This document shows, one piece after another, positions 16,218-25,458 of a DNA stretch of 64,000 nt. A program made the translations under genes and the position numbers. Under the pieces are notes generated by a model. It worked only from the letters and a program-made list of their open reading frames with translations, did not search any database and was not told where the DNA came from. Source of the stretch: Candidatus Gastranaerophilales bacterium (GTDB lineage Bacteria > Cyanobacteriota > Vampirovibrionia > Gastranaerophilales > Gastranaerophilaceae); NCBI GenBank assembly GCA_947630535.1, contig CANRHZ010000003.1:1-64000 (forward strand), written 5' to 3'. The number at the start of each line of letters is the position of its first letter. The stretch's first letter is position 1.

Positions 16218-17075
16218 ATGAGCTTAATAAATAATAAAAAATCACTTATAGCGGCTTTTGTGGCGGGTGCATTTGTGTTTATTATTTTTGGCTCAATTAC
16301 ACTTAAAACAACTCCGACAACAAAAACATCTTCTAATCCCTCATACCAGTACGTTGTTGCAAACAAAGAAATTAAAAAGGGCGATATCATAAAAGAAGAA
16401 GATGTTAAAATACAGGACTTTGTAATTGATATAGAGGGAGCACAAAAAGCAACGGGAGAAGTTGTCGGCAGAAAAGCGGCAACGGATATAGTCCCGCAAA
16501 AACCTATAATGAAAAGTTTTGTCGAAGAAATTAAAGTGGAAGAAAAACCGGATGCAATTGCACTGGAACCAAAAAAAGGGTTTAGGGCAATTCCTGTTTT
16601 GATAAAAAAATCTTCAATCCCTCCTTATCTTAAGGTGGGGTCTGTTTTTGATCTTTATACAAAAGAAAATTCAATGAAAATAGAAAATTTAAAAATTTTA
16701 AATGTTTTGGATGCCCCTAGAGATGAGGGCAACAAAATGCTTATTGTGGAAATAAAAAACGGGGACATTCCTATTTTTATAGAAAGTTTGCGCTCTACAA
16801 AGGGTCTTATTCTGCTCCAAAAAAATATTAGTGATATGGGAGAATACAGATTTTATAGTACCCTTGGGGGAACACCCATACTAAAAGCTTCAAACCAAAT
16901 TAAAAAACAGACTTCGGATAATATGGAAGTTTTGCCTCCCATAAGTCAGATAGACAAAAATATTGTTGATATCTCAAACAATGAAAAACAAACAACAAAA
17001 AGCAATAATAACGAGTATAATGAAGTAGAGATAATCGTCGGAAACAATAAATCAAAGGTGGAATTTACAGAGTAG
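16218..17075 (+). CDS. cpaB: Flp/Tad pilus assembly protein CpaB (RcpC)
   Basis: 285 residues. An N-terminal membrane segment (about 9-28) is followed by a SAF domain (YVVANKEIKKGDIIKEEDV, about 45-63) and the conserved VVGRKAATDIVPQKPI segment (about 82-97). The rest is the RcpC/CpaB periplasmic domain, with a Ser/Asn/Lys-rich tail. In Tad systems CpaB sits in the periplasm with the secretin and stabilises the outer-membrane channel. It is the first gene of the operon, directly abutting cpaC (stop TAG then ATG). Confidence 0.88.
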   Translation: MSLINNKKSLIAAFVAGAFVFIIFGSITLKTTPTTKTSSNPSYQYVVANKEIKKGDIIKEEDVKIQDFVIDIEGAQKATGEVVGRKAATDIVPQKPIMKSFVEEIKVEEKPDAIALEPKKGFRAIPVLIKKSSIPPYLKVGSVFDLYTKENSMKIENLKILNVLDAPRDEGNKMLIVEIKNGDIPIFIESLRSTKGLILLQKNISDMGEYRFYSTLGGTPILKASNQIKKQTSDNMEVLPPISQIDKNIVDISNNEKQTTKSNNNEYNEVEIIVGNNKSKVEFTE

Positions 17076-18413
17076 ATGAGAAAAATATATAAAAAATTAA
17101 TAATATTTTTAATGTTTGTCTTTATTATGCCTGCACTTTGCGCAGACTTTAGAGAAGTAAATTCTAATCCTTTTGAAGATGATATTCTAAATGAAAAAAA
17201 TCAAAACATAAACTATGCATCAAAGCTTCAAGCCTCTTTTGAAACCGTTAATGCCATAAAAGACAACAACCAAAAACTGTATGGTGTGGTCGGGAAATCT
17301 CAGGTATTGAATTTTGATAAAAATATAAAGAGAGTTTCAATAACGGACGATAAAGTTGCGGACATTGTAGTTTTATCTCCTAAACAACTTTTAATTAACG
17401 GTAAATCGCCCGGAACCACAAGCATGATTTTCTGGTCAAAGGAAAATGAATCTCCGGTTTTTTATAACCTTATAATTCAACAAAACACAGACCCTTTTAT
17501 TCAGGCGGTAGAACACGTTGCACCAAATGAAAACATTTCAATTATCTTTAATGATACGGGTGCCGTCATAACAGGTCATATAAGTTCAACCGCCGTTAAA
17601 GAAAAAATTACAAATCTTGCTAAAGCTTATAATTTAAATCTTGTTGATATGACAGAAAGCCCCGCAAAACAGGTTCTTTTGGAAGTCAAAATAACGGAAG
17701 CAAGTAAAAATTTTGCAAGAACATTAGGGTTAAACCTTGTTGCGGGGAAACACATGGACGTAACGGATTTTCATGCAGGACAGTGGGGGCCTAACGGTCA
17801 TGGAACAAGCGGAAAAGCAAGTATAATCCAAACGGGTGAAGGGCTTGTTATAGGTTATTGGAAGGGCGGCAAACTGGGTGTCGATTTTGAAGCAAGTGAA
17901 GCAAAGGGAGATATCAAAATTTTAGCCGAACCTAAACTTTTATCCGTTAACGGAGAAGAAGGAAGCTTTACTGTCGGTAATCAAGTCCCCGTTCCTTCAG
18001 GAGTCGGAAACTACGGAAATGTTTCATATGATTACAAAGATACGGGTGTTATCTTGAAATTTACCCCTACAATTATGGAAGAATCGGGAAGAATCAGGCT
18101 GAATTTACAACCTGAAGTATCTGAGGTGGACAATTCGGTTTCTGTTACCTCGGCTAACGGGGCAGAAGTATACGGATTTAGAACAAGAAAAGTTGAAACA
18201 ACCGTTGAACTTATGGACGGTGAAACACTTATAATAGCAGGGCTAAATAGAAATTCATCTTCAAGAAGCAGGACACAGGTTCCTATTCTTGGTAATATAC
18301 CTGTTTTAGGAGCACTGTTTTCAGTGACCGATGATGAAAGAACGGATGATGAACTTGTTATATTCATCACTCCAAGAATTGTAGATAACTCAAAAAATGT
18401 AGAAAACTTATAA
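17076..18413 (+). CDS. cpaC: Flp/Tad pilus secretin CpaC (RcpA)
   Basis: The outer-membrane channel of the Tad pilus. The 445-residue protein has a signal peptide (about 1-22, MRKIYKKLIIFLMFVFIMPA). Its N-terminal BON/N0-like domain begins GVVGKSQVLNFDKNIKRVSI at about 69, and a pilus secretin domain covers about 200-440. Typical secretin blocks are visible: ILAEPKLLSVNGEEGSF, VGNQVPVP, VILKFTPTI, and the C-terminal VPILGNIPVLGALF. The presence of a secretin implies an outer membrane, so the host is diderm. Confidence 0.92.
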   Translation: MRKIYKKLIIFLMFVFIMPALCADFREVNSNPFEDDILNEKNQNINYASKLQASFETVNAIKDNNQKLYGVVGKSQVLNFDKNIKRVSITDDKVADIVVLSPKQLLINGKSPGTTSMIFWSKENESPVFYNLIIQQNTDPFIQAVEHVAPNENISIIFNDTGAVITGHISSTAVKEKITNLAKAYNLNLVDMTESPAKQVLLEVKITEASKNFARTLGLNLVAGKHMDVTDFHAGQWGPNGHGTSGKASIIQTGEGLVIGYWKGGKLGVDFEASEAKGDIKILAEPKLLSVNGEEGSFTVGNQVPVPSGVGNYGNVSYDYKDTGVILKFTPTIMEESGRIRLNLQPEVSEVDNSVSVTSANGAEVYGFRTRKVETTVELMDGETLIIAGLNRNSSSRSRTQVPILGNIPVLGALFSVTDDERTDDELVIFITPRIVDNSKNVENL

Positions 18414-18415
18414 TT

Positions 18416-19633
18416 ATGGCACCAAAAATAGACACAGTAATAATAGATTTTGAACAGACCTCAAGAGAAATTATGATTAACTTTCTTGAAAAGGTCGAGG
18501 ACATAAATTTGGTTCAACAGTTTAGCGATATTCTTGCCGCACAAGATTATATAACGGAAAATAAACCCCCGCTTGTGATAGTTGATATTTCAAAACAAAC
18601 AGGTCTTTCCCTCGATATAATTTCAAAACTAACTTCAAGTGTTAAAAACATAAAAATTATTGTATTAACTTATGACACCGATTCAAACATAGTAATTAAA
18701 TCTTTAAGGGCCGGGGCAAGGGAGTTTTTAATAAAACCTTTAATAGAACAGGATTTTATTCAGGCCGTTGAAAAAATGAAAGACCTTATTTTAGGCAATA
18801 TTAATGACACAACCAGATGTAAGGTAATAACAACATTTTCAAACAAAGGCGGAATAGGGAAAACTTCTCTTGCGGTTAATCTTGCAATGGAAATTGCAAA
18901 CCTCACAAAAGAAAAGGTTGCGCTTGTTGACCTTAATATGCAAATGGGCGATATTACAACATTTTTAAATATAGAGCCTTCGTTTGATACATCTTATGTT
19001 ATTAACAATATGGACAGGATAGATGAAACTTTCCTTTTAACAACACTCGAACAGTATAATAAAACAAGCTTGTATGTTCTTGCCGACCCGCCCGATATTG
19101 AACAGGCAGAAATTATTACAAGTGAAGATATAACAACCCTCATTAATATTTTGAGAAACGTATTTTCGTATATAATTATTGATACAACATCAAGCTTTGA
19201 TTCAAAAACCATAACCGCACTTGATAATTCGGATTTAATTTTGCTTGTATCCATAATTAATCTTCCTTCAATCAGAAACTGTCAGAGATGTTTTGAATTG
19301 TTCAAAAAATTGGGCTATTCCAAAGATAAAATAAAACTTGTTATAAATCGTTATATGGAAGCAGACGATATAAAAATTGAAGATGTTGAAGAAGTTTTAG
19401 ACCATAAAGTCTTTTTCAAAATTCCAAACAACTATTACACAATTATAAGTTCAATAAATAAAGGTGTTCCTGTATCAGATGCGGCACCAAATTCCAACAT
19501 TTGCAAAAGTTTTAAACAGATGGCCGCACTTGTATCCGACAGTTATTCATACAATAAAAACGGAAATCATACGGTACAAAGAGAATATGGCTTCAATTTC
19601 TTAAACCTATTTAAGAAAAATAAAGGAGAATAA
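18416..19633 (+). CDS. cpaE: Pilus assembly ATPase CpaE/TadZ
   Basis: Places Tad pili at the cell pole in studied systems. The 405 residues comprise a receiver-like domain (about 5-125, with a candidate phospho-acceptor Asp57 in VIVDIS and Lys107 in FLIKP) and a MinD/ParA-type ATPase. The ATPase has a deviant Walker A, KGGIGKTS (144-151), then VALVDLNMQMGDI, and a final helix. CpaE receiver domains are often degenerate; here the Asp and Lys are retained, but the usual N-terminal acidic pair is VIIDFEQ, so phosphorylation is uncertain. The gene starts two bases after cpaC stops. Confidence 0.9.
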   Translation: MAPKIDTVIIDFEQTSREIMINFLEKVEDINLVQQFSDILAAQDYITENKPPLVIVDISKQTGLSLDIISKLTSSVKNIKIIVLTYDTDSNIVIKSLRAGAREFLIKPLIEQDFIQAVEKMKDLILGNINDTTRCKVITTFSNKGGIGKTSLAVNLAMEIANLTKEKVALVDLNMQMGDITTFLNIEPSFDTSYVINNMDRIDETFLLTTLEQYNKTSLYVLADPPDIEQAEIITSEDITTLINILRNVFSYIIIDTTSSFDSKTITALDNSDLILLVSIINLPSIRNCQRCFELFKKLGYSKDKIKLVINRYMEADDIKIEDVEEVLDHKVFFKIPNNYYTIISSINKGVPVSDAAPNSNICKSFKQMAALVSDSYSYNKNGNHTVQREYGFNFLNLFKKNKGE

Positions 19634-19636
19634 TAA

Positions 19637-21184
19637 TTGTCCCTAAAAGACAGACTAAATTCAAATCCAAATCAGGATAGAAATATAAATGACACCAGCA
19701 CATACACAAGCTATGTGCTACAACCTTTAAATGAAGAATTAAGAAACTTAAAAGACCAGCTCCACGTTTTATTGATTGAAAAAGTCAACACAACCCCCAA
19801 CTGGTCATCTTTTGATGATGACGAACAAAAAAATTTAATCAGACAATTTATTGAATTTCAAATAGCAAGCAGCTTCAGACAGGTACCAATTAATAAATCC
19901 GAAAAAGAACGTCTTATAAAAGAAATTATACAGGATACAAAAGGGTTCGGCCCGATTGACCCTCTTTTAGAGGACCCCGGGATAAGCGATATTCTGGTTA
20001 ACGGAGCAAAAAGCGTATATATTGAAAAAAACGGTAAACTTTATAAAACCTCTATCACATTTAAAGATAACGAACATTTAAAAAATATAATTGAGCGTAT
20101 AGTATCAAAAGTGGGAAGAAGGATTGATGAAAAGTCTCCTATGGTGGACGCAAGACTACCTGACGGCTCCCGTGTTAACGCTATTATACCTCCTCTTGCA
20201 ATAGATGGGCCTTCTTTATCCATAAGACGATTTAAAAAAGATGCGGGAACCATTGAAGCCCTTTTAAGGTGGGGCTCTATGAGCAAAGAAATGGCAGATG
20301 TCCTATCGGCTGCCGTTATGGCAAGATGTAACATAATAATTTCCGGAGGAACGGGCGCCGGCAAAACAACTCTTTTAAACAGTTTATCGGCAAAAATTCC
20401 GCCCGGAGAGAGAATTATTACAATAGAAGATTCGGCCGAATTGAGTTTAAAACAAGACCATGTTGTAAGGCTTGAAACCAGACCTAAAAATATTGAAGGT
20501 GAAGGAGAAATTGCAACAAGAGATTTAGTTATAAATGCACTCCGTATGCGTCCTGACAGAATAGTAATCGGTGAATGTCGTGGCGCAGAAACTCTTGATA
20601 TGCTTCAGGCCATGAATACAGGCCATGACGGTTCCTTGACAACCTTGCATGCTAACTCTCCGAGAGATGCTCTATCAAGGCTTGAAACCATGGTTTTATA
20701 TGCGGGAGTTGACCTTCCTTCCAAAAATATAAAACAACAGATAGCATCTGCAATAAACATAATTATACAAGCATCAAGATTGCAAGATGGCTCAAGAAAA
20801 GTAACAAGGGTTTCCGAAATAACAGGCATGGAAGAATCGGTTATTACAATGCAGGATATTTTTGTATTTAATCAAACCGGAATGAGTGAAAATTCTGTTT
20901 TGGGAGTTCATGTTTCAACGGGAATAAGACCCGAGTTTTTGAAGAAGATTGAAAGAGCAGGAATTGAAATAAACGGAAAAATTTTTGATGCCGGATATAA
21001 ACACTCATACATGATTAAAACAAATAACGAAAACTTGATACAGGCTAAGAAAACACCCATAAAACCAAAATTGGATACAAGACAAATAGATTCTGTCAGA
21101 GAATCAATAAAAAGCCAGAATGAATCTGATATAGATATTTTAAGAAGGCTGAATAAAAATGGTAGACGGAATATTAATCTTTAA
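19637..21184 (+). CDS. cpaF: Tad pilus motor ATPase CpaF/TadA
   Basis: A secretion ATPase of the type II/IV superfamily that drives assembly, and possibly retraction, of Flp pili. It is 515 residues and begins at a TTG (19637) behind AAAGGAG (19623-19629). It shows ISDILVNGAKSVYIE (117-130), Walker A GGTGAGKT (237-244), the Asp box ITIEDSAEL, Walker B RIVIGECRG, and the His box HDGSLTTLHANSPRDALSRL. The C-terminal 60 residues (Lys/Asn/Ser-rich) extend beyond the core ATPase. tadB starts inside its 3' end (26-base overlap). Confidence 0.95.
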   Translation: MSLKDRLNSNPNQDRNINDTSTYTSYVLQPLNEELRNLKDQLHVLLIEKVNTTPNWSSFDDDEQKNLIRQFIEFQIASSFRQVPINKSEKERLIKEIIQDTKGFGPIDPLLEDPGISDILVNGAKSVYIEKNGKLYKTSITFKDNEHLKNIIERIVSKVGRRIDEKSPMVDARLPDGSRVNAIIPPLAIDGPSLSIRRFKKDAGTIEALLRWGSMSKEMADVLSAAVMARCNIIISGGTGAGKTTLLNSLSAKIPPGERIITIEDSAELSLKQDHVVRLETRPKNIEGEGEIATRDLVINALRMRPDRIVIGECRGAETLDMLQAMNTGHDGSLTTLHANSPRDALSRLETMVLYAGVDLPSKNIKQQIASAINIIIQASRLQDGSRKVTRVSEITGMEESVITMQDIFVFNQTGMSENSVLGVHVSTGIRPEFLKKIERAGIEINGKIFDAGYKHSYMIKTNNENLIQAKKTPIKPKLDTRQIDSVRESIKSQNESDIDILRRLNKNGRRNINL

Positions 21185-22136
21185 GTTGACATGTTGTTTT
21201 GCTTGTTCTTTGCTTGCATATTTCAGCGTTCTTAACCTCTGTCTTTATTTTCATGTTGACGAAAAAGAGGTCGTATCAAGACTTATATCGGTTAAAGACC
21301 ACAAATATAAATACAAAACTCCCGCAGCAGATAGTTTTACATTGGGAAGAAGCAATTTCCAGTTTAAAATATTTTCAAAAATATTTAAAAATTTTCAACT
21401 TGCGGATAAAATCAAATCAAAGCTTGAGCAGGCGGATATTTCGCTTCAGGTTGATACGTTTTTAATTATAAGCATTGTTTTGTCTGCAATTCCTTTGGTT
21501 TTTGCACTGTTTTTCTTTCCCGTGATTGCAATACTTTGCCCGATTGCTCTTTTTATTCCCATTATATTTGTAAATTTGAGGATAAAAAAAATAACCAATC
21601 TGTTTACCCAGCAATTGCCTGATGCGCTTGATTTACTTTGTAATGCCTTAAGGGCGGGACATTCTCTTTTTAGTGCATTTGAAATTATTGTTAATGAAAT
21701 GCCCCAGCCTATAAACAAAGTTTTTAAAATTTTAACGGATGAAATAGCCCTCGGGGTTGATACAAAAGATGCGATGCTTTCCCTTCAAGAAGCAGTTCCG
21801 GGGTCGGTAGATTTAAGGTTTTTTACAACCGTTGTAATATTGCAAAGAGAAATAGGCGGTAATTTAATAAAACTGCTTGAAATTTTGGCTGCAACAATAA
21901 GAGAAAGGTTTAAAATGATGGGGCAATTAAAGGCTCAAACAATGCAGGCAAGATTGTCAGGCATTATTGTTTCTCTTGTACCTCCGATTATTTCTGTTAT
22001 ATTGTTTTTTATGGCACCTGAATATATGGATTATTTAATTAATCATATATGGGGCAAATGTGCACTTATAGGTGCAATTTTGTTAATGATTGTAGGATTT
22101 TTTGTTATACATAAAATTACGGATATAGAAATATAA
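21159..22136 (+). CDS. tadB: Tad pilus inner-membrane platform protein TadB
   Basis: 325 residues of the type II secretion F domain family. There is an N-terminal membrane helix (about 7-28), a pair of helices around 105-150, then the F domain (DALDLLCNALRAGHSLFSAFEIIVNEMP). REIGGNLIKLLEILA and two C-terminal helices (about 268-320) follow. It pairs with TadC to form the platform for the CpaF motor. It overlaps cpaF by 26 bases and tadC by one (TAATG). Confidence 0.9.
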   Translation: MVDGILIFKLTCCFACSLLAYFSVLNLCLYFHVDEKEVVSRLISVKDHKYKYKTPAADSFTLGRSNFQFKIFSKIFKNFQLADKIKSKLEQADISLQVDTFLIISIVLSAIPLVFALFFFPVIAILCPIALFIPIIFVNLRIKKITNLFTQQLPDALDLLCNALRAGHSLFSAFEIIVNEMPQPINKVFKILTDEIALGVDTKDAMLSLQEAVPGSVDLRFFTTVVILQREIGGNLIKLLEILAATIRERFKMMGQLKAQTMQARLSGIIVSLVPPIISVILFFMAPEYMDYLINHIWGKCALIGAILLMIVGFFVIHKITDIEI

Positions 22137-23080
22137 TGAACATAGAATTTATTTTAAAAATATTCATACTTTTGATTATGACCGTAATGAGCGGATTATT
22201 GGTCTATATGATATTTAACAGAGATACAAGCTACCTTATTGAAAGGCTCAAAAGAGGTCATAGCGTATCAAAAAGAAAAAGTATCTTGGATGATTTGCTT
22301 GAAATTTTAAAACCCTTAACCGCAGCAAATATGAAAAGTAATAAAAATCAAGACACCGTAAGACAAATGTTTATAAGGCTCGGAATGTCCGCAACCGAAA
22401 GTGATGTTATGGACTTTGAAAATAGAAGGGTTCTAAGATTTATAGTTGCCGCATTTATGGGTGTTATAATTGCATTTATATTAATTCCTTTTGTCCATGA
22501 ATCTTCCCTAAAACTTGTTGTTGGCACAATTTTTATTTGTTTGCCCGCATTTATTGCTTATAAAAGTCCAAACTGGATACTTACTAAAAGAATTAAAGCA
22601 AAAGAAAAAGCTTTTGAAAAATATTTCCCTGATGCAATTGACCTTCTTTGTGTTTGTGTGGAAGCGGGGCTTAGTATTGACGGGGCTATAGAGCGTGTCG
22701 GAAAAGAATTTTCAAACTTTTCAAAAGAGGTAGGTTCTGAATTTAACAGGGTTGCAAAAGATATGCTTTCCGGTGTTTCCAAACAAGATGCGCTAAAAGG
22801 GCTTTCAGAAAGAGTTCAAAATAAAGATATTCAATCTTTTGTTGCAATTATTGTGCAGGCAGACAGAATGGGCGCAAGCATTTCAAATTCTCTTGCAATA
22901 TCGGCTGACAGTTTAAGAACAAAAAGGAAACAACGTCTTGAAGCTCAGGTATCTGCCGCAAGTACAAAAATGACTATACCGCTTGTACTTTGTTTACTGC
23001 CTGCTACGTTTGCCGTTGTTTTAACTCCTGCTATTATTCAGGTAGTGGAAAGTTTGGGTAAAATGAATGGATTTAAGTAA
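22136..23080 (+). CDS. tadC: Tad pilus inner-membrane platform protein TadC
   Basis: 314 residues. It has an N-terminal membrane helix (about 7-28), a central pair (about 95-145), a second type II secretion F domain (FPDAIDLLCVCVEAGLSIDGAIERVGKEF) and a C-terminal helix after STKMTIPLVLCLLPATF. Partner of TadB. This is the last recognisable Tad gene; no prepilin (flp), prepilin peptidase (tadV/cpaA), tadD, or pseudopilins tadE/F/G follow it. The ribD start codon lies inside its 3' end. Confidence 0.9.
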   Translation: MNIEFILKIFILLIMTVMSGLLVYMIFNRDTSYLIERLKRGHSVSKRKSILDDLLEILKPLTAANMKSNKNQDTVRQMFIRLGMSATESDVMDFENRRVLRFIVAAFMGVIIAFILIPFVHESSLKLVVGTIFICLPAFIAYKSPNWILTKRIKAKEKAFEKYFPDAIDLLCVCVEAGLSIDGAIERVGKEFSNFSKEVGSEFNRVAKDMLSGVSKQDALKGLSERVQNKDIQSFVAIIVQADRMGASISNSLAISADSLRTKRKQRLEAQVSAASTKMTIPLVLCLLPATFAVVLTPAIIQVVESLGKMNGFK

Positions 23081-24131
23081 AGAAGATGAAAAATATATTA
23101 AAAAATGTTTTTCCCTTGCAAAAAAGGGGAAATTAAATGTACTGCCAAACCCTCTTGTGGGGTGTGTTATCGTTAGGGATAACAAAATAATATCAGAAGA
23201 TTTCCATAAAAAAATCGGTTCATTTCATGCGGAAAGAAATGCTATTTTAAAAACTAAAGATGAATTATTAAAAAATTCAACTTTATATTGTAACTTAGAA
23301 CCCTGCTCACATTACGGAAAAACCCCTCCATGTGCGGATTTAATTATTGAAAAAAAAATAAAAAGGGTTGTTTTTTCAATGTTTGACCCTAATAAAAAAG
23401 TGGACGGAAAAGGTTATAAAAAACTAAAAGATGCGGGTATTGAAGTTGTAGCGGGGGTTTTAGAAAAAGAAGCAAAAGAAATTAATAAAGTTTTTATAAA
23501 AAATATAACAAAAAACCTGCCCTATGTTGCAATTAAAACCGCCGTTACTCTTGATTCTAAAATCGCAACTCAAAATTACTGTTCAAAGTGGATTACAAAT
23601 GAATTATCAAGAAACTGTGTTATGAAACTAAGAAGCTCTTATCAGGCTATCTTAACGGGCTCTAACACCGTTTTTTATGATAACCCTAGATTAACTTCAA
23701 GAATAAAAGGGGGAATTGACCCGATTCGAATTGTGATGGATAGAAAAGGAATTTTAGATTTAAAATCCAATGTTTTTAATGATGACGGGACAAGGGTTAT
23801 TGTAATTGATAACACCAAAAAAAAGTACCCTTCTTATATTGAAAAAATAGGATTTAGCACGGTTTATGATTTAATGAAAACGCTTTATTCAATGAATATT
23901 TATTCTATTTTGGTTGAATCGGGAGGAAAACTTAATTCTGCTATTATAAAAAGCAAAATGGCAGATGAAATTTATCAATTTATTGCACCAAAAATCTTAG
24001 GAGGCGGACTTGATTTTGTATCCGGGTTTTGCTTTCAAAAAATTGATGAATCAATTAAAACTGAAAATTTAAAAATAAAAAGATTTAATGAGGATATTTT
24101 ATTAAATTATAAATTAGTGTATGATAAATAA
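23067..24131 (+). CDS. ribD: Bifunctional riboflavin biosynthesis deaminase/reductase
   Basis: Catalyses deamination and reduction steps between the GTP cyclohydrolase II product and the ribitylamino-pyrimidine of riboflavin synthesis. The 354-residue protein has the deaminase zinc site HAE (54-56) plus Cys80 and Cys89 in PCSHYGKTPPC. The reductase half starts at about 150 (YVAIKTAVTLDSKIA) and includes TGSNTVFYDNPRLTSR and VESGGKLN. Both domains look complete. It overlaps tadC by 14 bases. The usual partners ribE, ribBA and ribH are absent, and no FMN riboswitch is possible given the overlap, so its expression is tied to the Tad operon. Confidence 0.95.
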   Translation: MDLSKEDEKYIKKCFSLAKKGKLNVLPNPLVGCVIVRDNKIISEDFHKKIGSFHAERNAILKTKDELLKNSTLYCNLEPCSHYGKTPPCADLIIEKKIKRVVFSMFDPNKKVDGKGYKKLKDAGIEVVAGVLEKEAKEINKVFIKNITKNLPYVAIKTAVTLDSKIATQNYCSKWITNELSRNCVMKLRSSYQAILTGSNTVFYDNPRLTSRIKGGIDPIRIVMDRKGILDLKSNVFNDDGTRVIVIDNTKKKYPSYIEKIGFSTVYDLMKTLYSMNIYSILVESGGKLNSAIIKSKMADEIYQFIAPKILGGGLDFVSGFCFQKIDESIKTENLKIKRFNEDILLNYKLVYDK

Positions 24132-24146
24132 AAAAGGTTAAAATCT

Positions 24147-24587
24147 ATGAAAATTCTTGTAATAAACGGCCCTAACATTAATATGCTCGGAATAAGAGAA
24201 CCTGAAATATACGGTTCTGTTACATTGGATAAAATTGAAGAAGGGTTGAGGGAATATTCCAAAAATTTTAAAAATCTTGAATTGGAATTTTTTCAATCCA
24301 ACTCAGAAGGTGCTATTGTAGATAAAATTCAATCCGCTCTAAAAGAAAATATTGATGGCATAATAATTAATCCTGCCGCATATACCCATACATCAATTGC
24401 AATTTTAGACAGTATTAAAGCTATAAAAAAACCCGTTGTTGAAGTTCACCTTTCTAACACAAATTCAAGAGAAGAATTCAGGAGTGTTTCATACGTTTCA
24501 AAAGCTGCAATAGGAACCGTTCAGGGTTTTAAGCAAGATAGTTATAAAATGGCACTGTTTGGACTTTATAATTACTTAAATGAATAA
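24147..24587 (+). CDS. aroQ: Type II 3-dehydroquinate dehydratase
   Basis: The third step of the shikimate pathway. The 146-residue subunit is typical of the dodecameric type II enzyme. Motifs are INGPNINMLGIREPEIYG (about 5-22, with catalytic Tyr), FQSNSEGAIVDKI, IIINPAAYTHTSIAI and VEVHLSNTNSREEFR. An AAGGT site precedes the ATG. It overlaps thiL by eight bases and follows ribD by 15, so it belongs to the same transcript. Confidence 0.96.
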   Translation: MKILVINGPNINMLGIREPEIYGSVTLDKIEEGLREYSKNFKNLELEFFQSNSEGAIVDKIQSALKENIDGIIINPAAYTHTSIAILDSIKAIKKPVVEVHLSNTNSREEFRSVSYVSKAAIGTVQGFKQDSYKMALFGLYNYLNE

Positions 24588-25458
24588 AGAAAATCTTTTT
24601 TTAGAAATTATTAATAAAACAATAAGCGATAACTCTTATCTTGGGGATGATTGCGCTTATATTAAAGAATTAAATCTTTTATTATCCCAAGATAGTTTAA
24701 TTGAGGGGGTTCATTTTTCGCTTTCTTATTTTGAGCCTTACGAATTGGGGATGAAATCTTTGCTTGTAAATATAAGTGATATTTTAGCCGGCGGGGGGGT
24801 TCCCAAATATTACAGCGTTTCTTTATCGGGAAAGTTGGATGAAAAATTTATTGAAGAATTTTACAGAGGGCTTGAAGATATATCTAAAACCTATAATTTA
24901 AAATTGATTGGAGGGGATTTAACCAAAGGGGATAAAATAACGGTTTCAATAAGTATTTTGGGAGATACAAAAGGAAGAAATATTTCATCAAGAAAAAATG
25001 CAAAATATAAAGATTTAGTCTATCTGAAAGGGTACCACGGTTCCAGTGCCATGGGTTTAAAGATGTTAAATGAAAAGAATTATGATAAAAATAATGAATT
25101 TATAAAAGCCCATATAAAACCTGTTTTATATCCTGAAATTGCATACGGTATTTCAAAAAAAGCTAAAAACTATGTAATGATGGACACATCAGACGGGCTT
25201 TATGATGCTTTATATAAAGTATCAAAAGCAAGCAATATAGGGTTTATAATTGATACAAATAAGGTTCAAAAAAAAGTGGAAGATAAAAACCTTGTATTAT
25301 ACGGGGGAGAAGATTACGGACTTTTAATATGCTTAAACCCCAAATATAAAAAATTGGCTCAAGAATTGAATTTAATTCAAATAGGCGAAGTTACAAAAGA
25401 AAAAATTGTTATTGACGGTGTTGAAGTTAGCGAAGATAAATCTTATCAACATTTTTAA
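24580..25458 (+). CDS. thiL: Thiamine-monophosphate kinase
   Basis: Phosphorylates thiamine monophosphate to thiamine pyrophosphate. The 292 residues show the PurM/ThiL fold motifs GDDCAYI (about 18), LSQDSLIEGVHF (about 34), LVNISDILAGGG, LIGGDLTKGD, MMDTSDGLYDAL and YGGEDYGLL. It is slightly shorter than the E. coli enzyme (about 325) but has the metal and phosphate sites. It is the last gene of the operon starting at cpaB, and its stop overlaps the converging TPR gene by four bases. No terminator is visible. Confidence 0.9.
   Translation: MNKENLFLEIINKTISDNSYLGDDCAYIKELNLLLSQDSLIEGVHFSLSYFEPYELGMKSLLVNISDILAGGGVPKYYSVSLSGKLDEKFIEEFYRGLEDISKTYNLKLIGGDLTKGDKITVSISILGDTKGRNISSRKNAKYKDLVYLKGYHGSSAMGLKMLNEKNYDKNNEFIKAHIKPVLYPEIAYGISKKAKNYVMMDTSDGLYDALYKVSKASNIGFIIDTNKVQKKVEDKNLVLYGGEDYGLLICLNPKYKKLAQELNLIQIGEVTKEKIVIDGVEVSEDKSYQHF

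Noticed and set aside
19637-19639. Missing start codon of cpaF
   Set aside because: The TTG at 19637 with AAAGGAG nearby is a valid initiation codon; the sequence is not damaged.
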